A stretch of DNA of 64,000 nt, taken from NCBI GenBank assembly GCA_947496235.1, contig CANMCE010000001.1:1-64000 (forward strand), given 5' to 3'. Shown here piece after piece: positions 49,304 to 58,271 of this stretch. The notes below the pieces were generated by a model. The model saw only the letters and a list, made by a program, of their open reading frames with translations, ran no database searches and was not told where the DNA came from. Origin of the DNA: an uncultured Glaciecola sp. (GTDB taxonomy: Bacteria; Pseudomonadota; Gammaproteobacteria; Enterobacterales; Alteromonadaceae). Position 1 is the stretch's first letter. Each line of letters begins with the position of its first letter. Position numbers and translations under genes: made by a program.

Positions 49304-50728
49304 ATGGCCAATACCATAGTTTGGTTTAGACAAGACTTACGTTTAAATGATAATCCTGCGTTAGCAGCAGCTTGCGAAAAAGGCTCGGTGATACCGGTTT
49401 TTATTTATGACGAAACTTTAGATGAAAAATATCAGCCAGGCGGGGCTTCAAAATGGTGGTTACATCATGCCTTAATGGATCTTTCATCTTCCTTGGATAA
49501 CAAACTCATCGTAAAAAAAGGTAAGCCTAAAGAAATATTAGGTGACCTTATCGAACAATTTGATGCCAAGTATCTATGCTGGAACCGCATGTACGAGCCA
49601 TGGGCGCGTTCAAGAGACCAAGAAATCAAAGAGCACTTTAAAGAGCAGGGCGTAGTAGTCGCCAGCTTTAATGGCTCATTGTTATGGGAACCTATGGAAG
49701 TCAAAAATCAATCAGGTGAACCCTATAAAGTATATACACCTTACTATCGTAAAGGCTGCTTAAATCAGCCCTCACCACGATATCCACTAGAACGCGTAAA
49801 ACCGAAGATTTCTGAAGGACTCGATGTAAATTCGCAAAAGCAAATTGAGGAATTAGAGCTTTTACCGACCATTTCATGGGATGAAGAAATTGCAAAGCAG
49901 TGGACAGCATCTGAAAGAGCCGCAGGTCAAAATCTTCAGATATTTATAAAAAATGCAATAACTGATTATGCTGATGACCGCAACATTCCCTCAATTAAAG
50001 GGACAAGTCGATTATCACCTTACTTACACTTCGGTCAAATTTCACCTAATCAAGTTTGGTATGCCATACACGAGGCCTTTCATGGCAACACCTCCGGTAA
50101 AGGCGTCGATACCTATTTAAGCGAGATAGGCTGGCGAGAGTTTTCTTATTACCTGCTTTATCACTTTCCGGATATTGGTGAAAAAAATTATAACCAGAAA
50201 TTTGATAAATTCCCTTGGCGTACTAATCAAATTGAACTCGAAGCTTGGCAAACAGGAAACACTGGCGTTCCTATAGTGGATGCGGGTATGCGGGAGCTTT
50301 GGAAAACCGGCTATATGCACAATAGGGTAAGAATGGTTGTGGGTTCCTATTTGGTAAAAAATCTTCTGTTAGATTGGCGCCAGGGAGAACGGTGGTTTTG
50401 GGATTGTTTACTCGATGCTGACAGCGCCAGTAATGCTGCGAGTTGGCAATGGGTCGCTGGTTCAGGTGCAGATGCTGCACCGTATTTTAGAGTGTTTAAT
50501 CCAGTGCTTCAGGGAGAAAAATTTGATAAAGAAGGCGAATACGTTAAACAATATTGTCCAGAATTGAGCAAACTTCCCAAAAAATACATACACAAACCTT
50601 GGGAAGCACCACCAGAAGTACTTCAAGACGCCGGAATTGAATTAGGAAAAGATTATCCCAAGCCCTTAGTGGACCTAAAAGATTCGCGTAACAGAGCATT
50701 AGATGCTTTTAATCAAATAAAAGGCTAG
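49304..50728 (+). CDS. phrB: Deoxyribodipyrimidine photolyase, class I (CPD)
   Basis: This 474-residue protein uses blue light to split cyclobutane pyrimidine dimers. It matches E. coli PhrB along its length: NTIVWFRQDLRLNDNPALAA, then KGTSRLSPYLHFGQISPNQV, WQTGNTGVPIVDAGMRELW, TGYMHNRVRMVVGSYLVKNL, and DADSASNAASWQWVAGSGAD, then AAPYFRVFNPVLQGEKFD. It is the first gene of the plus-strand half of the photolyase locus; six bases separate it from the next photolyase gene. Confidence 0.96.
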   Translation: MANTIVWFRQDLRLNDNPALAAACEKGSVIPVFIYDETLDEKYQPGGASKWWLHHALMDLSSSLDNKLIVKKGKPKEILGDLIEQFDAKYLCWNRMYEPWARSRDQEIKEHFKEQGVVVASFNGSLLWEPMEVKNQSGEPYKVYTPYYRKGCLNQPSPRYPLERVKPKISEGLDVNSQKQIEELELLPTISWDEEIAKQWTASERAAGQNLQIFIKNAITDYADDRNIPSIKGTSRLSPYLHFGQISPNQVWYAIHEAFHGNTSGKGVDTYLSEIGWREFSYYLLYHFPDIGEKNYNQKFDKFPWRTNQIELEAWQTGNTGVPIVDAGMRELWKTGYMHNRVRMVVGSYLVKNLLLDWRQGERWFWDCLLDADSASNAASWQWVAGSGADAAPYFRVFNPVLQGEKFDKEGEYVKQYCPELSKLPKKYIHKPWEAPPEVLQDAGIELGKDYPKPLVDLKDSRNRALDAFNQIKG

Positions 50729-50734
50729 TCTGCT

Positions 50735-52273
50735 ATGGCAAATCTATGTGTTATTCTTGGTGATCAGCTTTCAACGCAGATATCTTCCTTAGATAAAATA
50801 AAACCCAAAAAAGACTGGGTGCTGATGGCAGAAGTAAAAAACGAGGCTAGTTACGTAAAACATCATAAGAAGAAAATAGCCTTTGTGTTTTCTGCTATGC
50901 GTCACTTCGCTGAAGAGCTGCAAGAATCTAATTATCAGGTGCATTACACCAAATACTTAGATGACGACAACAAGGGTAGTATTTTTGAGCAAGTCAAAGC
51001 GTTCTGTGATGCTCACGAGGTTGATAATATTTTCATTGCACATCCAGGTGAACACAGGCTATGGGAAGACGTTCAATGCTGGCATGATAAACTAAATGTG
51101 AAAGTAGAAATTACGCCAGACAACCGATTTATCGCAGATAAAGCCTTCTTTTCAGAATGGGCTCAAGGACGAAAACAACTGCGAATGGAGTATTTTTATC
51201 GCGAAATGCGTAAACAACAAAAGGTTCTTCTAGATGAAGGTGAACCTGTCGGCGGTAAATGGAATTATGATGAAAAAAACAGGGAGTCTTTACCAAAAGG
51301 TCATAAACTTCCTAAGCCCGATAGTTTTAAACCTGATGACACCACACAAGAAGTTATTGAATTGGTTACTAATACCTTTTCAGACCACTTCGGTAATATT
51401 GAAAACTTTCATTATGCCGTTACCCGCAAACAAGCCCTTAACGTTTTATCATCCTTTATAGAAAATCGATTACCCGCTTTTGGTAAGTATCAAGATGCAA
51501 TGGCTCAGGGAGAGCCTTGGATGTATCACTCGCATCTTAGTTTGTACATAAATACAGGACTGTTAATGCCCATGGAAGTCATTAAAGCTGCTGAACAGGC
51601 CTATCATGATGGCAGTGCACCATTGAATTCGGTGGAGGGATTTATACGCCAAATACTGGGATGGCGTGAGTACGTAAGGGGGTTTTATTGGCATTTTATG
51701 CCTGATTATTTAAGCAAAAACTTTTTCTTAGCGCAGCGAAAGCTTCCTGAGTTTTTCTGGACCGCAGACACCAAAATGAACTGTCTTAAACAATGCATTA
51801 CAGAAACAAGAGATAATGCTTATGCACACCATATTCAAAGACTTATGGTCTTGGGGAATTTTGCTTTATTGGCTGGTCTTTCCACTAAAGAAGTAAACGA
51901 ATGGTATTTAATCGTTTATGCGGATGCCTATGAGTGGGTGGAACTGCCCAATGTGAGCGGCATGATACTATTTGCAGATGGTGGCAAGCTTGCTAGTAAA
52001 CCCTATGCAGCCAGTGGTTCTTATATCAATAAGATGTCCAATTATTGTCAGCACTGCGAATATTCAGTAAAAGAAAAGACGGGAGAGCAAGCTTGTCCCT
52101 TTAATTATTTGTATTGGCACTTTTTGATTCGTCATAAAGAAAAACTCTCTAACAATCACAGAATGTCCATGATTTACAATACATTATCTAAAATGGATGA
52201 GGACAAAGTGAATAGAATGTACGATGATGCCGAAGATTTTTTAAAGCGCATGAGCAAAAATGAAGAAGTCTGA
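50735..52273 (+). CDS. Prokaryotic (6-4) photolyase with [4Fe-4S] cluster (FeS-BCP family)
   Basis: This 512-residue protein belongs to the FeS bacterial cryptochrome/photolyase family typified by Agrobacterium PhrB, which repairs (6-4) photoproducts and binds a lumazine antenna. Cysteines lie at 350, 438, 441 and 454, which, from memory, is the same numbering as the PhrB cluster ligands ([26 protein letters not shown]). The family start [14 protein letters not shown] is present. The 3' end overlaps the small DUF2256 gene by 14 bases. Confidence 0.94.
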   Translation: MANLCVILGDQLSTQISSLDKIKPKKDWVLMAEVKNEASYVKHHKKKIAFVFSAMRHFAEELQESNYQVHYTKYLDDDNKGSIFEQVKAFCDAHEVDNIFIAHPGEHRLWEDVQCWHDKLNVKVEITPDNRFIADKAFFSEWAQGRKQLRMEYFYREMRKQQKVLLDEGEPVGGKWNYDEKNRESLPKGHKLPKPDSFKPDDTTQEVIELVTNTFSDHFGNIENFHYAVTRKQALNVLSSFIENRLPAFGKYQDAMAQGEPWMYHSHLSLYINTGLLMPMEVIKAAEQAYHDGSAPLNSVEGFIRQILGWREYVRGFYWHFMPDYLSKNFFLAQRKLPEFFWTADTKMNCLKQCITETRDNAYAHHIQRLMVLGNFALLAGLSTKEVNEWYLIVYADAYEWVELPNVSGMILFADGGKLASKPYAASGSYINKMSNYCQHCEYSVKEKTGEQACPFNYLYWHFLIRHKEKLSNNHRMSMIYNTLSKMDEDKVNRMYDDAEDFLKRMSKNEEV

Positions 52274-52418
52274 TTTACCTCAAAAAACGTGCATTGTATG
52301 CGGTCTTCCATTTAGTTGGCGGAAAAAATGGGAGCGATGCTGGGAAGATGTTAAATACTGTTCTGAGCGGTGCAGACGAAACAAGCACAATCAGACAGCA
52401 AATTTCAAATCCAAATAA
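52260..52418 (+). CDS. DUF2256 small zinc-ribbon protein
   Basis: This short gene codes for 52 residues. It begins inside the last codons of the (6-4) photolyase gene, with stop TAA at 52416–52418. The product contains C11–C14 ([20 protein letters not shown]) and C34–C38 ([13 protein letters not shown]), an obvious zinc-binding pair, matching the DUF2256 pattern PxKxCxVCGxPFxWRKKW...YCSxRCRR. DUF2256 genes are often found next to photolyase/cryptochrome genes, so a role in that repair or light response is inferred. No activity is known. Confidence 0.88.
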   Translation: MKKSDLPQKTCIVCGLPFSWRKKWERCWEDVKYCSERCRRNKHNQTANFKSK

Positions 52419-52427
52419 ACCGCATAA

Positions 52428-53162
52428 TTACGCTAATATTTGGCTAACACCAATACCAACAATCAGCGCTGTTCCAATACTTAAAAGACTTCCGAGCATT
52501 ATATATTCAGTTAGCTTGCGGTCTTTTTGTTGTCGCATATCCCCAAATCTGAAGACACTTTTTGCAGCAAGTAGAAAACCTACTCCGGAATATTGACCGA
52601 TTAAAATGAAAGTTAACACTAAAAAGCGTTCTAAAATGCCAATCCATTCGCCTGCATTTTCCAAACCTTGATTATCTTTATCTTTGGTCAGTACTTTGGT
52701 GTAAGGATTTAGGGTCAATTGAATAACAAAAGATAATGGGCGACTAACAAAAATGTAAGCCGTTATAACCGCTAAGGTTTGTACGTTCAGTAGCTGATGG
52801 CTCTGACTTATTACAGATGCCATATTGTGATTATTTAAATAAAGGCTAACAGCGAACAAAATTAGGATATGGGCGCATTGATCAATTAAAAACGCACGAA
52901 TGGAAAAGACCTGATAACACTTCCATATATCAATTGCATAATGGGTTAACACTATAGTAAAGAGCGCGATAAAATAGTTCAGGGCAAAGCCATCTAAAAG
53001 AATGAACAGGACTATTGCATTGAGTACTAAATGCACTAAAACGTGCTTTAACAATCCAATACTTTTTATTTTGAATTTAATTTTTGATTGAATCCATGCG
53101 TCTTTTTGCAGAAAAAAATCCGCCACAAAATGAATACACAAAAGACTAAAGAAAATTAGCAT
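52428..53162 (-). CDS. DUF3307 family membrane protein
   Basis: This 244-residue polytopic membrane protein opens with the DUF3307 pattern LLCIHFVADFFLQKDAWIQS and LLKHVLVHLVLNAIVLF. About seven hydrophobic segments are visible, with conserved histidines in HFVADF, LLKHVLVH and LTHYAIDIWK that could bind a metal. It overlaps the SatD-like gene by seven bases, so the two are coupled. DUF3307 and SatD commonly occur as a pair. Function unknown. Confidence 0.82.
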   Translation of the reverse strand: MLIFFSLLCIHFVADFFLQKDAWIQSKIKFKIKSIGLLKHVLVHLVLNAIVLFILLDGFALNYFIALFTIVLTHYAIDIWKCYQVFSIRAFLIDQCAHILILFAVSLYLNNHNMASVISQSHQLLNVQTLAVITAYIFVSRPLSFVIQLTLNPYTKVLTKDKDNQGLENAGEWIGILERFLVLTFILIGQYSGVGFLLAAKSVFRFGDMRQQKDRKLTEYIMLGSLLSIGTALIVGIGVSQILA

Positions 53163-53776
53163 GCGGCTTGTTCCAAAATTAAGTTTTCATAGGTCATTAG
53201 ATAATCTTTAACTAATTCAGCGTTGGCTCTCGCAAGGTGCGTGCTCACATTCTGGCGGGTAGTAGACAGCATATCTGCAATGGTTTGATGATCTGTAAAA
53301 CCACTGTATACATACATAAATAACACTTCTGCTTGTTTTTGGGTGAGACCATTAATGACATTGTGTAAAAATTTAGTAGATAAGGTTAAATCAACACTTT
53401 GCAGGTTTTGTGAACTCACTAATGCTAGGTCACCACTTTTAACTTTATCTAATGTACGCCCTGATAAAATGTAGACAGGTCCCATTTTATTTGAAATTGT
53501 CTGCTTCCCGATGGCTAAAGATTGAGTAAGATAAATTGGACTTTTTTCAATTGCATACATCATACGCAATCGTACCAATAACAGCACTAACATGGCACAT
53601 TCAGGACGCTTGTAGGTGATTTGAAAGGCGTCTCCACGAAATTGTTCAAACGTAAAACTATAATTTTGCGACATTGAAACTAATTGTTCTGTCAAAATTG
53701 CAATTACTTGCTCGTACTGTTGTGCGGAAAGTTTGGTACTTTCAACTATGTCGGAGGTTTCGACAGCTATCAGCAT
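53156..53776 (-). CDS. SatD-like protein with C-terminal helix-turn-helix
   Basis: This 206-residue protein resembles the SatD family. The N-terminal half has LIAVETSDIVESTKLSAQQY and EQFRGDAFQITYKRPE; D9 and D49 and their spacing recall the two metal-binding aspartates of class III nucleotide cyclases, though the rest is not conserved enough to claim activity. The C-terminal part (LTQKQAEVLFMYVYSGFTDH, then QTIADMLSTTRQNVSTHLAR) is a helix-turn-helix. It may be a sensor-regulator for the coupled DUF3307 gene. Confidence 0.75.
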   Translation of the reverse strand: MLIAVETSDIVESTKLSAQQYEQVIAILTEQLVSMSQNYSFTFEQFRGDAFQITYKRPECAMLVLLLVRLRMMYAIEKSPIYLTQSLAIGKQTISNKMGPVYILSGRTLDKVKSGDLALVSSQNLQSVDLTLSTKFLHNVINGLTQKQAEVLFMYVYSGFTDHQTIADMLSTTRQNVSTHLARANAELVKDYLMTYENLILEQAAC

Positions 53777-53802
53777 TATCTAGCCCAATTTAACTATATT
53801 CA

Positions 53803-53920
53803 TTTGCATCATACAGAGAAAGCGTATAAATGCAAATAAATATGTTTGCAATTATGTTTTGCAAATGAATTCGTATTTAAATATGAGCTTAACTGTTTAA
53901 TTTATTTGGCATAATGCAAA
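53803..53920. promoter_or_regulatory. Cluster of TTTGCA/TGCAAA half-sites between satD-like and S9 peptidase genes
   Basis: The 242-bp divergent gap holds repeated copies of TTTGCA or its complement TGCAAA at 53803, 53831, 53845, 53858 and 53915, one of them a palindrome TTTGCAAA. The number and regular pattern suggest binding sites for a regulator, possibly the SatD-like protein itself. Confidence 0.4.
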
Positions 53921-54018
53921 CAAACTATTAAGGTAGAGTTAAAACACCGGTTTGTGATCTAAATTTACGGTTACATCTGAATAAACTGCTAATATTAATA
54001 AACAACGAGAGAAGCTTC

Positions 54019-56154
54019 ATGACCAAACATCTGCTCGCCCTTTGCATCATTTCCACGCTCGCTGCTTGTAGTGAAAAACCTGAAGACGTTAAAGAAGTTG
54101 TACAACGAGAAACCCTAGCGGAACCACAAGAACCAGCTCCCTTGTGGCTTGAAGAAGTAGAAGGTGAAAAAGCCTTACAGACTGTTAATAACTGGAATGC
54201 AAAAACATTAAGTAAACTAACTAGCGACGAACGATTTTCCGAATTACAAAACGAAGCCTTAGAAATCGTAAACGCCACAGATAAAGTCGCTTATGGCAAT
54301 ATGCAAGGCGACTATGTGTATAACTTTTGGCAAGGTGAAAACAGTAAACGAGGTATATTACGTCGCACTAGCTTAGAAAGTTATCAGACAGCGTCTCCAA
54401 ATTGGGAAACTGTGCTAGATATTGATGCGTTAAATGAAAAAGAAGACAAAAACTGGGTGTATAAAGGCAGTACCTGCTTGGAGCCTGAGTACATTAGGTG
54501 TTTAGTGTCACTGTCGAATGGCGGTAAAGATGCTGTTGAAATTCGGGAGTTTGATCGAGACCAAAAAGCTTTTGTTAAAAATGGTTTTTTCATTCCTGAA
54601 GCCAAAAGTGATGTGAGTTGGATAGATATAAATACAATCACTGTGGGTACTGACTGGGGCGATAATAGTTTAACCGAGAGCGGTTATCCAAGTGTGTCTA
54701 AAGTACTCGAAAGAGGGAGCGCTTTAAGTGACGCAAAAACCATTTTCTCTGGCGAAATTACAGACGTAGCTGCTGGCGCAAGCCTTTTTGAAATAGATGA
54801 TGAGACTGATATTTTAATTGGATATCAATATAGTTCATTCTACGATTCAGAGTTCTTCTGGTTAAAAGGCAGTGAACAAATAAAATTACCGATTCCTTCC
54901 AAAGCGACACCCGCTGGTGTTTTTAAAGGTCAGATGTTAGTTGATTTAAAACAAGACTGGAAAATCAATGAAGATCTTACTTTGCCTCTAGGCGCGCTAG
55001 TTTCTTTTGATATGAAAAAGTGGTTAGAGGATCAATCTGTACAAAATGCACAAATAGTGTATCAGCCTACAGAAAGAGCAACCTTATCTGGCTCGTCTAT
55101 CGCTAAATCAAAAGTGATTGTCACCGCATTAGAAAATGTGGTTGGCAAAGTATATGCGATGGATTTTGTTGACGGTAAATGGCAAAAAGAGCAACTAAGC
55201 ATTCCTGGCACAGGAACACTAAGTGTCAGTTCGGTTTCTGATTCCTCAGATACCATTTTTGTCAATCAAAATACCTTTATCAAACCTAATCAACAGTTGA
55301 TTGTAGATGTGGTGGAAAATACTTCTAAAGTGATTAAATCGGCCCCTGAACGGTTTGATTCTTCAGATTTAGTGGTTGATCAAAAGATGGCAGAATCTAC
55401 CGATGGTACTATGATCCCCTATTTTATAATTCATCATAAAGATATTCCGTTAGACGGTACTTCACCAACTTTGCTATACGCCTATGGAGGCTTCGAGGTA
55501 AGTTTGACGCCAAGTTATAGCGGAACTCGAGGCAAACTTTGGTTAGAAAATGGTGGAGTTTATGTGCTGGCTAACATTCGTGGAGGTGGAGAATTCGGTC
55601 CTAAGTGGCATCAAGCAGGGTTAAAAACGAAACGTCAAACCATTTATGATGACATGATTTCGGTTGCACAAGATCTAATAGATACCAAGGTAACTTCTAC
55701 TCAACGATTAGGCATTATGGGCGGTTCAAACGGAGGTTTGTTAATGGGCGTCATGTACACGCAACGCCCCGATTTGTTTAATGCAGTGGTTTGTCAGGTG
55801 CCCTTATTAGACATGCTTCGATATCATAAGCTCTTAGCAGGTGCTAGTTGGGTAGGGGAGTATGGTTCTCCAGAAATCCCTGAAGAACGTGCATTTTTAG
55901 AGACAATATCTCCGTTACATAATGTAAATGAGGAAGGAGAGTATCCTACTATTTTCTTTGTTACCTCAACTAAAGATGATCGTGTCCACCCTGGGCATGC
56001 AAGAAAAATGGCTTATTTATTGGAGCAATACGGACATTCTTTTGAATATTACGAAAATATTGATGGCGGTCATGCTGCCGGCGCAGATTTAAATGAGACA
56101 GCAAAACGAATCGCATTAGAATACACCTTTTTAATGCAAAAACTTATGGATTAG
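54019..56154 (+). CDS. Prolyl-oligopeptidase family (S9) serine peptidase, lipoprotein
   Basis: The 711-residue precursor has a lipoprotein signal peptide with lipobox LAAC at residue 17 (STLAACSEKPED), so it is anchored in the envelope. The N-terminal part is a β-propeller; the C-terminal α/β-hydrolase contains the nucleophile S570 in IMGGSNGGLLMG, the acid in TSTKDDRVHPGHARK, and the histidine in NIDGGHAAGADLNE. It is expected to cut short proline-containing peptides. A terminator follows. Confidence 0.92.
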   Translation: MTKHLLALCIISTLAACSEKPEDVKEVVQRETLAEPQEPAPLWLEEVEGEKALQTVNNWNAKTLSKLTSDERFSELQNEALEIVNATDKVAYGNMQGDYVYNFWQGENSKRGILRRTSLESYQTASPNWETVLDIDALNEKEDKNWVYKGSTCLEPEYIRCLVSLSNGGKDAVEIREFDRDQKAFVKNGFFIPEAKSDVSWIDINTITVGTDWGDNSLTESGYPSVSKVLERGSALSDAKTIFSGEITDVAAGASLFEIDDETDILIGYQYSSFYDSEFFWLKGSEQIKLPIPSKATPAGVFKGQMLVDLKQDWKINEDLTLPLGALVSFDMKKWLEDQSVQNAQIVYQPTERATLSGSSIAKSKVIVTALENVVGKVYAMDFVDGKWQKEQLSIPGTGTLSVSSVSDSSDTIFVNQNTFIKPNQQLIVDVVENTSKVIKSAPERFDSSDLVVDQKMAESTDGTMIPYFIIHHKDIPLDGTSPTLLYAYGGFEVSLTPSYSGTRGKLWLENGGVYVLANIRGGGEFGPKWHQAGLKTKRQTIYDDMISVAQDLIDTKVTSTQRLGIMGGSNGGLLMGVMYTQRPDLFNAVVCQVPLLDMLRYHKLLAGASWVGEYGSPEIPEERAFLETISPLHNVNEEGEYPTIFFVTSTKDDRVHPGHARKMAYLLEQYGHSFEYYENIDGGHAAGADLNETAKRIALEYTFLMQKLMD

Positions 56155-56166
56155 TTAGTTAGAGAG

Positions 56167-56192
56167 ACAAGGTAACCCTGAGGTTACCTTGT
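56167..56192. terminator. Hairpin after the S9 peptidase gene
   Basis: Perfect 11-bp arms ACAAGGTAACC and GGTTACCTTGT with a CTGA loop (56167–56192), followed by a weak T-rich stretch. It lies between converging genes. Confidence 0.75.
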
Positions 56193-56215
56193 TTATTATC
56201 TGGTTATTTATTTGT

Positions 56216-57079
56216 TTATTTATTAAGTAAGGTTATTAAACTTGAAGTATCGAAACGGCCACCACCGTTTGATTGCACTTGAGAATAGAATTGGTCAACT
56301 AAGGCTGTTACAGGTAAATGACTCCCATTACGCTTTGCTTCATTTAACACTATATCCAAATCTTTACGCATCCAATCTACTGCAAAACCAAAATCAAATT
56401 TGTTCTCCACCATAGTGGACGCTCTATTTTCCATTTGCCATGACTGTGCTGCACCTTTAGAAATCACCTCAATAACTTTTTCTACATCCAAATTTGCTTG
56501 AGTAGCAAAATGAATAGCTTCAGATAAGCCTTGTACGACACCCGCTATACATATTTGATTCACCATTTTTGTCATTTGGCCAGCGCCAACATTGCCCATT
56601 AACGCATGTTTTTGAGCATAGGTATCAAATACAGGAATCACTTTTTGATAAGTAGCTTGCTCACCACCAAGCATTACTGTGAGTTTTCCATTTACAGCGC
56701 CAGCTTGCCCACCTGAAACGGGGGCATCTAAGAATTTAGCTTGTTTTTCAGCGCAGGCTTTGGATAACTCTTTTGCCAATTCGGCAGAGGTAGTTGTGTG
56801 ATCAATAACCACTGTATCTTTGCCTATAGTATGTAGGATTCCCTGTTCACCATAAAATACACTTCGAACATCATCGTCGTTGCCCACACAAACTAACACC
56901 ACATCCACATTTAGTGCAGCGTCTGCTGGCGTTAGAGCATGTTTTCCAGGGTATTGATTAATCCAATTTTCAGCTGTACTGGTGGTTCGATTATAAACAA
57001 CAGTGTCAAAGCCATTGTGTGCGAGATGCCCAGCCATAGGAAAACCCATAGCACCCAGTCCAATAAAAGCAACTTTCAT
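56216..57079 (-). CDS. 3-hydroxyisobutyrate dehydrogenase-family NAD(P)-dependent oxidoreductase
   Basis: This 287-residue cytoplasmic reductase has the dinucleotide motif FIGLGAMGFPMAGHLAHNGF, the substrate motif DAPVSGGQAGAVNGKLTVML, and the catalytic lysine in GAGQMTKMVNQ. It could be a 3-hydroxyisobutyrate dehydrogenase (valine breakdown), tartronate-semialdehyde reductase or glyoxylate reductase; the sequence alone does not decide. No valine-pathway genes are adjacent. Confidence 0.88.
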   Translation of the reverse strand: MKVAFIGLGAMGFPMAGHLAHNGFDTVVYNRTTSTAENWINQYPGKHALTPADAALNVDVVLVCVGNDDDVRSVFYGEQGILHTIGKDTVVIDHTTTSAELAKELSKACAEKQAKFLDAPVSGGQAGAVNGKLTVMLGGEQATYQKVIPVFDTYAQKHALMGNVGAGQMTKMVNQICIAGVVQGLSEAIHFATQANLDVEKVIEVISKGAAQSWQMENRASTMVENKFDFGFAVDWMRKDLDIVLNEAKRNGSHLPVTALVDQFYSQVQSNGGGRFDTSSLITLLNK

Positions 57080-57236
57080 ATAATTTAGTTCTCAGCAGGT
57101 GTTAATTACAAAAATATAGTAGGGGAGTTTGCCATTTTTTTAAAACGACTAACAGTGCTTGAAAGTTGAATTCTATGATCGGATTCTCAATGATTTGCGT
57201 TTAAAACATTACCAAAGCAAAAAGTGAGGAATCATT

Positions 57237-57467
57237 ATGTTAACCGAACAACCCAGTATCGAAGATCTGTTTCAACAACTTGGATTGAAAAATGACCAAG
57301 CTGCAATTGATGCCTTTATAGAAGAGCATAAAGGACTAAACGACAATGTTTATCTGCATAAGGCGCCTTATTGGAATGAATCTCAAAGTGCTTTCTTAAA
57401 AGAAGCTATAGTCGAGGATGCGGCATGGGCAGAAGTCATTGATGAGTTAAATGCAAGGTTACATTAA
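57237..57467 (+). CDS. DUF2789 family protein
   Basis: This 76-residue acidic protein matches the DUF2789 pattern: SIEDLFQQLGLKNDQAAIDA, FIEEHKGL, APYWNESQSAFLKEAI and a final EDAAWAEVIDELNARL. A GTGAGGA ribosome-binding site is well placed before the ATG. Family function is unknown. Confidence 0.85.
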   Translation: MLTEQPSIEDLFQQLGLKNDQAAIDAFIEEHKGLNDNVYLHKAPYWNESQSAFLKEAIVEDAAWAEVIDELNARLH

Positions 57468-57489
57468 GAAAATCTGTTAGATTCTTCTC

Positions 57490-57517
57490 AACGGTTACTA
57501 TCAACGTAGCCGTTTTT
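57490..57517 (+). terminator. Possible terminator after the DUF2789 gene
   Basis: Arms AACGGTTAC and GTAGCCGTT (57490–57498, 57506–57514) pair with one G·U, followed by TTT. The loop is seven bases. Confidence 0.55.
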
Positions 57518-57613
57518 ATTTCAAAATTATTATTACGCCTCGTATCCTGTAGCACCTTAAAACCCTCTATTTAAACCTTTACTAGTCAATTTTTTTACAT
57601 CTCTTTGCAATAA

Positions 57614-57633
57614 TATAATTATTAGACCGGTCT
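57614..57633 (+). promoter_or_regulatory. Promoter −10 box with overlapping palindromic operator for the TetR–SDR operon
   Basis: A perfect TATAAT box (57614–57619) is followed by the palindrome AGACCGGTCT (57624–57633), which would cover the transcription start about 30 bases before the TetR gene. The layout suggests autorepression by the TetR-family product. No good −35 hexamer is seen. Confidence 0.65.
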
Positions 57634-57658
57634 GTTATTAATGTGGCAGGTTTAACTA

Positions 57659-58270
57659 ATGGGCGTTCTTATGGCAAGAGTTAAAAATCAACAACTCTAT
57701 GATTCATCGAAAGTAAATTTATTAGAGGTAGGAGAGAGCTTAATAAGGCAGGGAAGTTATGCCCAAGTAGGCATAAACCACATTTTAAAAGCGGCAAAAA
57801 TACCTAAAGGGTCCTTTTACCATTATTTTTCGAGTAAACATGAATTCGCTATGTCAGTAGCAAATCATTATCACCAAAAACAACTTCTATATGCACGCAC
57901 TGTTTTTTCAGATCCAAATCTAACGCCTATTCAAAGGTTAAAAGGATTTTTTGAAGGTGCTACAGATGAAATGAAAAAACGACAATATTCCCAAGGCTGC
58001 CTAATGTGTAATCTCACCACGGAAATGGCGGACGAAGATATTGATGCACAAGCAATTCTTTTTCAGCAATGGAAAGAGTTAGGTGCAGAAATAGCGCCAC
58101 AGCTTAATCAAGACATTTTATCTCATTTAAATCTAATTCATTTAACCAAACAAGAAGCTGCGGATTGGCTATTAAATGCATGGAGTGGCGCATTAACAAG
58201 AATGAAGGCTCATGGAAATGATGAGCCGCTACAACTATTTATGAAAACAATCTTTAAACAGGAAAATTAA
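57659..58270 (+). CDS. TetR/AcrR-family transcriptional regulator
   Basis: This 203-residue regulator has the TetR N-terminal helix-turn-helix (YAQVGINHILKAAKIPKGSF, then YHYFSSKHEFAMSVAN) and a ligand-binding C-terminal domain. The segment SQGCLMCNLTTEMADEDID has two cysteines, as in electrophile-sensing members related to NemR/AcuR; whether they sense is not known. It lies one base upstream of the SDR gene, with a palindromic operator in front. Start 57659 has GGCAGG eight bases upstream; ATG at 57671 is an alternative. Confidence 0.88.
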   Translation: MGVLMARVKNQQLYDSSKVNLLEVGESLIRQGSYAQVGINHILKAAKIPKGSFYHYFSSKHEFAMSVANHYHQKQLLYARTVFSDPNLTPIQRLKGFFEGATDEMKKRQYSQGCLMCNLTTEMADEDIDAQAILFQQWKELGAEIAPQLNQDILSHLNLIHLTKQEAADWLLNAWSGALTRMKAHGNDEPLQLFMKTIFKQEN

Positions 58271-58271
58271 T

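Noticed and set aside
52294-52596. A 100-residue plus-strand frame across the DUF2256/DUF3307 boundary
   Set aside because: It overlaps the real DUF2256 gene in another frame and runs antisense into DUF3307; no ribosome-binding site or recognisable domain.
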